Assembly: GCA_964473525.1 (NCBI GenBank)
Contig: CAYYPK010000071.1
Location: forward strand, 1 to 19,793
Reading direction: 5' to 3'
Source of the DNA: GCA-2687025 sp964473525
GTDB lineage: Bacteria > Poribacteria > WGA-4E > GCA-2687025
DNA length: 19,793 bases
Part shown: piece after piece, positions 16,027 through 19,793 of the stretch
Numbering within the stretch: the first letter of the stretch is position 1
Layout: each line of letters opens with the position of its first letter
The notes under the pieces: generated by a model
Told to the model about the DNA's origin: nothing
Seen by the model: only the letters and a program-made list of their open reading frames with translations
The model's database searches: none
Made by a program: the position numbers and the translations under genes

Positions 16027-17052
16027 CTATCTCCCGTGATTCAAGTGCGTCGCCAGGAACGGAGCGGCTGTTTCCCAATCAAGGAGATGACCACTCGGGT
16101 GCAATTGGTAATCGTAGCTCGCGGACGCTTCCAAGTCCGCGTAGACGCGTCGCACGGTGGCGTCAATGTGGTCGCGGTCTTCGTCAGTGATGAGTCCGTC
16201 GCCCTCCCCGGCTTGCAGCAGCAGAGGTCGCGGCGCTATCAGGCTGAACAACTCCGGCGTGTCGCCGTAGCGCAGGATGCCCGGTAGATACTGAATCCCA
16301 CACGAGGACAGCTTCAACGAGCGCTCGCGGAAGGTGTTCATCGCCCCCGCCGACACGCACGCGCGTATGCGGTCGTCGAAGATCGTGAGCCACATCGCCG
16401 TCCGTCCACCGTACGAGTTCCCGAGGCAGCCGATGCGCCCCGCGTCGACTTCGGGACGCGCCGCGAGGGCGTCGATCGCAGCCTGCCCGTCCTGTATGTG
16501 CAGGTCGAGGACGTTCAGACCGTACATGCCCGCCGCCATCTGGATGACGTTGCAGCGGTCGCGGGAGCCAACGCGGTCGAGATGCCCGTCTCTCCCTGCC
16601 CAGCCCCACCACGCGGGCGCGAGGACTACGTAGCCGGCGCGCACGGTGTGCAGGGCGTAGGCGCGGCGCTCGCCGTCGCCCTCGTCCATGCCTCGGACGC
16701 CGCACACCGAGTCGATGCCGTAGGGGGCGTGCCCGTGCGAGACGATCACGCCAGCGCGTCGCTCGCCGTGGGCGATGTCGTTGGGTATCAGCAGGTAGGC
16801 CACGAGCGTGGAGACTTCGCTCACGCGGATGCGCAGGAGATGCCGCGTGTGGTCCTCTTCCTCGGTGGATTCGACGATCTCCGTCGTCGGCTCGACGCGC
16901 TCTGGGACAGGCCCGCGTAGCGACTCGACGGCTGCTCGGAACGGCGCCTGCCACTCGCGGACGTTCCCGGCGCCGTCCAGCTGCATGGACGGGGGATGTT
17001 CCCGCCCGTAGCCGGTCAGGAAATCGACGAACGACTCGGTCTGTGTCGGCAC
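16027..17052 (-). CDS. Alpha/beta hydrolase (dienelactone hydrolase/acetyl esterase-like)
   Basis: The product has 341 residues from GTG 17052. This start has GAGGAG 6 nt upstream and lies about 64 nt after a strong promoter. A start at 17220 would lie upstream of that promoter, and ATG 17127 falls within its -10 box. The alpha/beta hydrolase fold is shown by VIVSHGHAPYG (oxyanion region), GNSYGG (nucleophile Ser near 212), an Asp in AGEGDGLITDEDRD and the catalytic His of LHPSGH near 320. No signal peptide is seen, so it is cytoplasmic. The family hydrolyses esters or lactones, including acetylated sugars; the substrate is not evident. It heads an operon with the acetyltransferase and the CurA-type reductase. 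Confidence 0.88.
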   Translation of the reverse strand: MPTQTESFVDFLTGYGREHPPSMQLDGAGNVREWQAPFRAAVESLRGPVPERVEPTTEIVESTEEEDHTRHLLRIRVSEVSTLVAYLLIPNDIAHGERRAGVIVSHGHAPYGIDSVCGVRGMDEGDGERRAYALHTVRAGYVVLAPAWWGWAGRDGHLDRVGSRDRCNVIQMAAGMYGLNVLDLHIQDGQAAIDALAARPEVDAGRIGCLGNSYGGRTAMWLTIFDDRIRACVSAGAMNTFRERSLKLSSCGIQYLPGILRYGDTPELFSLIAPRPLLLQAGEGDGLITDEDRDHIDATVRRVYADLEASASYDYQLHPSGHLLDWETAAPFLATHLNHGR

Positions 17053-17122
17053 GCGCTGCTCCTCAGGCGGCCTGCCGCCCGCACAAGGCAGCCTTAGGTT
17101 CGGGTGGAACCAGGGAAGCCCA

Positions 17123-17151
17123 ATCATAGGCGCAGACCCTCTGCCCCGCAA
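17123..17151 (-). promoter_or_regulatory. Strong promoter of the hydrolase/acetyltransferase/reductase operon
   Basis: On the minus strand, TTGCGG (17146-17151), a 17-nt spacer and TATGAT (17123-17128) form a near-consensus vegetative promoter. Transcription should start near 17116, about 64 nt before GTG 17052. This supports the shorter start of the hydrolase gene. Confidence 0.65.
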
Positions 17152-17460
17152 CGCGCCGCACACGCGTTTGTTGTCTATAGGCGATGGCACTGGACAGCGC
17201 GGCATCCAACCGTCTGCCACTCTGATGGACGAGCGATGCCGTATGGCATCAATGAGCGAGCGGAAGAGTCTCCTGGCCTAGAGGGATACCGACATCCTTC
17301 CGGCCGCCTGTTGGCGCCTGATGGCATCGCCTGTCTTCGCTCCTCAGCACGACAGCGCGGAGCGACAGTCAGCGCGATGCCTTGACGTGTAGCCACCACC
17401 CACGCGCGGGTCCGTCCGCCGACGGTCTGCGTAGAAGTCCGTTTTTATTCACGGATAATG

Positions 17461-17489
17461 TTGCGCGCGGGCACGGCGGGCTGTAGACT
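17461..17489 (+). promoter_or_regulatory. Promoter of the small coiled-coil gene, probably leaderless
   Basis: TTGCGC (17461-17466), 17 nt, then TGTAGACT with -10 hexamer TAGACT at 17484-17489. Exactly 6 nt separate it from ATG 17496, and there is no Shine-Dalgarno site. It matches the promoter at 7660-7688 in -10 sequence, spacer and offset. Confidence 0.6.
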
Positions 17490-17495
17490 CCACAC

Positions 17496-17804
17496 ATGGC
17501 ACACGCAAATCACGCAACGGATGAGAACGCCGATCCCGTCACTCTCACGGCAGAAGAGATGCAGGTCTACGGCGACGCGCTCGCCGCGCTGCGCGCCCGT
17601 CAGGCTTCCGCGGCGCGTCTGGAAGTGCAGCTACGGCAGGAGCGGCTCGCCGTCCAGGCGATCGACCGAGAGAGGGCGCGGATATGGGTCCACATCTGCC
17701 GCGCGCATGGGATGGACCCCGAAGGCGGATACACGCTCGACGACGCGGGGCAGGTGTTCGCCGAGGCCGAGACGACCACGGAGAGCGTCGAAAACACACG
17801 GTGA
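17496..17804 (+). CDS. Small coiled-coil protein, phage-associated type
   Basis: The 102-residue protein starts with a polar N-terminus, has a predicted coiled coil from about 18 to 60 (EEMQVYGDALAALRARQASA, then a Gln/Arg-rich run) and ends in a short segment, HICRAHGMDPEGGYTLDD (66-83). Small proteins of this form often accompany phage structural genes, but I cannot name a family. The start ATG 17496 has no ribosome binding site and sits 6 nt after a -10 box. The stop lies 12 nt before the next gene, whose ribosome binding site overlaps the stop, so both are one transcript. Confidence 0.75.
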   Translation: MAHANHATDENADPVTLTAEEMQVYGDALAALRARQASAARLEVQLRQERLAVQAIDRERARIWVHICRAHGMDPEGGYTLDDAGQVFAEAETTTESVENTR

Positions 17805-17816
17805 GGGACGCAACGC

Positions 17817-18770
17817 ATGGCAGACTACCCGACCGAGGTTTGGGATCCGTACGACCAGAGCTACCCGTACCGGAATCAGGACGGGTCCACGCAGGTGAAC
17901 ACCACGTACATGAACGCGCGCGACAACGAGACGGTCGCTATTGAGGCGGTGCTGGGCGCGAACCTTGCTCCGGTTCCAGGATCCCAGGGCGCGCGGCCGC
18001 TCTCCGACCGGCTGAAGGTCGTGACCGACAGCACGCTGCAAGTTGGTAGGATCACCGACTTCGATCCGGAGGAGGACGCGGGCGTACAGATACGCATTGG
18101 TCCCGACGACTGTAGCAGTTCGTGGCTCGACGTGAGAAAGCCGTCGAGCGTCGGGCCGATGGAGATACAGGCGAACTACCACGATAGCGGCAAGGTACTG
18201 TACCCAACCGACCTCGCGCTGCAACCGGACGGTGGCAACCTGGGCGTGGGCACGAACGCGCCCTTGGGCAAGGCTCACGTGCAGTCGAGCCTCGTCTCCG
18301 GCGGCTCCGTCAGCGCGGACGCGGACGATCTCGTTGTCGAGAGCAGCGGCAATACAGGTGTGACGTTGTTGTCGGGGCCAGGAACCAGCAGCGCCGTGTA
18401 TTTCGCCGACGCGTCCAGCGAACGCAAGGCGATGGTCGGCTACGACGGGGCAGAGGGCGAGATGGTGATCGGCGCCACCGCAGCGGCGACGGACACAGTC
18501 ATCCGCACGGGCTCCGAACCCGAGGCGCTTCGGTTGCCGAACGTCGGACCCGCCGCGTTCGCGCGGGGTGTGACTGCGACAAATCTCACCGTGGATGGGC
18601 CTTGGCTCCGCATCAAGGATTCCACCGTCGTCGACAACCACCCAACAACTGGGACACTCGGGTACGGCGGGCAGATAAGGTGGGACGAGACGTACCTCTA
18701 CATCTGCACCGCCTCCAGCGGTCAGACCCGAGGCGATTGGAAGCGAATACAGCTCTCTTCTTGGAGTTAG
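17817..18770 (+). CDS. Tail-fibre-like structural protein
   Basis: The 317-residue protein has features of phage tail-fibre or adhesin proteins rather than enzymes. They are an N-terminal assembly-like region with TTYMNARDNETVAIEAVLG (about 29-47), a DLALQPDGGNLGVGTNAP segment (about 136-153) of the type found in tail fibres before a coiled or beta-helical repeat, Ser/Gly/Ala-rich beta-prone sequence, and a C-terminal GQIRWDETYLYICTAS and DWKRIQLS motif common in tail proteins. No signal peptide is present. ATG 17817 has GAGGG 9 nt upstream. Whether it belongs to a prophage, a phage remnant or a host surface or contractile structure cannot be decided, because no capsid, terminase or portal gene is in the window. 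Confidence 0.75.
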   Translation: MADYPTEVWDPYDQSYPYRNQDGSTQVNTTYMNARDNETVAIEAVLGANLAPVPGSQGARPLSDRLKVVTDSTLQVGRITDFDPEEDAGVQIRIGPDDCSSSWLDVRKPSSVGPMEIQANYHDSGKVLYPTDLALQPDGGNLGVGTNAPLGKAHVQSSLVSGGSVSADADDLVVESSGNTGVTLLSGPGTSSAVYFADASSERKAMVGYDGAEGEMVIGATAAATDTVIRTGSEPEALRLPNVGPAAFARGVTATNLTVDGPWLRIKDSTVVDNHPTTGTLGYGGQIRWDETYLYICTASSGQTRGDWKRIQLSSWS

Positions 18771-18853
18771 CCACTCGCCTCGCTCTGGCTCTGTCGCTGG
18801 CTCAGGCACGTCAGACGACCGACGACGATGGCACGCAGGTAACGGAGATACGG

Positions 18854-19793
18854 ATGCCGAAAGTACCGCACGGCTTCGATGTCGGGATCTACTGGCTGAA
18901 CGGAGTCGCCGGATCCGGCTCCAGCACGCTCGAACAGCTCAAGAACGAGATGCGACGAGCCCACGAGGGTGAGAAGGACATCGCCTACGAGGCGTTCAAC
19001 GTCATCCACTCTGGAGGAGACCCGAACACCTGGGCATTGCCAGCCAGCCGCCCAAACGAGCCAGCGAACGCTGGCGCCACGCAGGAAGAGCGAAGAGCCA
19101 ACAACGTCGCGGGTTGGATGGACTATCTCCGGACGATCCGGGATCTGTCAGGGGAGTTGGGCATTCCGGTCGGAGGGCTCCGAGGCACTATCTCGCGCGA
19201 TATATGTGGCATGCACGAGGGGTTCAACACCAGCGTAGTCCTAGGGCCCTGGACGCTGCCCATCGTGACGGACTTCGTGACCGATCTCTGCTCACAGATT
19301 GTGGCGGAGCAGCTCTCGCCGTACGTTGCTGGCTGGTTCTTCGGAAACGAGGTGTACTCCTCGACGCATTATCTAACGTGGGACGCCGCGAAGTTCGGCG
19401 CGCTCGTCGCGGCGGTGCACACCGCACAGCTAGCGGAAGGATGCAACTTCCCGTTCTATTGGGCGGAGTTCGTCACGGGGACCGATGAAGCTGCGGTTTA
19501 CCCCTACACCGGACGCGCGTTCTGGACCCGCAACACCACCAACGACGATCCGTGGGACTACCGGGTTCCAGACACCTTCAGAGCCTGGCTAGACACGTTC
19601 CCGTTCACGGAAGATCAGGACACGGCGAAGCTCATCCTGCAGACGCACTACTATCCGTGGGGAACGCCGCTCACGGCGTGGCGCTACGAGAAGACGCGAA
19701 AGCCGGCGGGGCTAGATCGCTACAAGGAGCTACCTTCGGAGGGGCCGTGGCGGGTCTGGTCGACTATTCTGGACGCTGACGACCCGTACACCG
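18854..19793 (+). CDS. Glycosidase-like protein (partial, runs off right edge)
   Basis: The frame is open for 313 codons from ATG 18854 to the end of the window. ATG 18854 has GGAG 6 nt upstream. The sequence looks like a TIM-barrel glycoside hydrolase: a strand-like start DVGIYWLN, AGWFFGNEVYS (Glu166, in the Asn-Glu position of clan A acid/base residues) and FPFYWAEF (Glu205, possible second acid). These assignments are inferred from pattern only. The frame is also open upstream through TTG 18761, which would add a signal-like ELATRLALALSLAQA, so an exported form is possible, but no suitable ribosome site precedes that TTG. It follows the tail-fibre-like gene on the same strand. It could be a virion-associated or secreted carbohydrate-active enzyme. 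Confidence 0.75.
   Translation, partial: MPKVPHGFDVGIYWLNGVAGSGSSTLEQLKNEMRRAHEGEKDIAYEAFNVIHSGGDPNTWALPASRPNEPANAGATQEERRANNVAGWMDYLRTIRDLSGELGIPVGGLRGTISRDICGMHEGFNTSVVLGPWTLPIVTDFVTDLCSQIVAEQLSPYVAGWFFGNEVYSSTHYLTWDAAKFGALVAAVHTAQLAEGCNFPFYWAEFVTGTDEAAVYPYTGRAFWTRNTTNDDPWDYRVPDTFRAWLDTFPFTEDQDTAKLILQTHYYPWGTPLTAWRYEKTRKPAGLDRYKELPSEGPWRVWSTILDADDPYT

Larger units (their letters stand above)
17053..17495. other. Divergent intergenic region, 443 nt
   Basis: This separates the minus-strand hydrolase operon from the plus-strand tail-fibre-like cluster. It holds the promoters at 17123-17151 and 17461-17489. The octamer GCGATGCC occurs at 17233-17240 and 17374-17381, and in reverse at 17323-17330. 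GATGCC-gtat-GGCATC (17235-17250) is a perfect hairpin or palindrome, and TCCGT/ACGGA (17438-17442 and 17451-17455) flanks a T-rich loop just before the plus-strand -35 box. Frames crossing it (for example 17104-17385 plus) lack convincing ribosome sites and recognisable protein features. Confidence 0.5.

Noticed and set aside
16027..17220. Longer start of the hydrolase at 17220
   Set aside because: A near-consensus promoter (17123-17151) lies inside the extension, and GTG 17052 has GAGGAG at the right distance.
17104..17385. Plus-strand 93-residue frame in the divergent spacer
   Set aside because: It lies across the hydrolase promoter, has no ribosome site and low-complexity composition.
17631..18809. 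Long minus-strand frame opposite the tail-fibre-like gene
   Set aside because: The plus strand has a ribosome site, a promoter and recognisable motifs. The antisense frame has none.

Overview
The window is GC-rich bacterial DNA and most likely comes from a member of Candidatus Poribacteria or a close relative. The best evidence is the secreted protein at 2311-4872. It ends in an NPFNPETWIPFQLA sorting motif preceded by a dockerin-type repeat pair, a combination I associate with Poribacteria. The DUF6785-like polytopic membrane protein fits the same group. This assignment is recognition from the sequence, not a database result.

Layout. 1-533 (minus): a secreted thioredoxin-like protein cut by the left edge. 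Its reading frame continues past an in-frame UGA into clearly coding sequence, making it a candidate selenoprotein. 874-2163 (minus): a polysaccharide deacetylase behind a small membrane/coiled-coil protein, as a two-gene operon. 2311-7507 (minus): chaperone clpB followed by a large exported PKD/dockerin protein. 7695-10342 (plus): thiamine pyrophosphokinase overlapping by 4 nt with a polytopic membrane protein. 10593-13654 (minus): a two-gene restriction-modification-like cassette, a C5-cytosine methyltransferase overlapping by 4 nt with a GHKL ATPase that carries a C-terminal PD-(D/E)XK nuclease-like domain. 13809-17052 (minus): an operon of an alpha/beta hydrolase, an Eis-like acetyltransferase and a CurA-type NADP oxidoreductase. 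17496-19793 (plus): a small coiled-coil protein, a tail-fibre-like protein and a partial glycosidase-like protein. The last has no stop before the right edge.

Regulation. Nearly all genes have a GGAG/GAGGAG-type ribosome binding site, and five use GTG or TTG starts that the site and overlaps support. Several promoters share the form TTGnnn-17/18-TAnnnT. At 7695 and 17496 the -10 box ends exactly 6 nt before ATG and there is no ribosome binding site, so both mRNAs are probably leaderless. UGA is used as an ordinary stop elsewhere in the window, so the in-frame UGA at 210-212 is not explained by an altered genetic code.

The two strongest leads are the UGA-containing thioredoxin-like gene, with a hairpin at the position expected of a bacterial SECIS element, and the methyltransferase/GHKL-nuclease pair. 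I saw no tRNA, rRNA, CRISPR array or insertion sequence.
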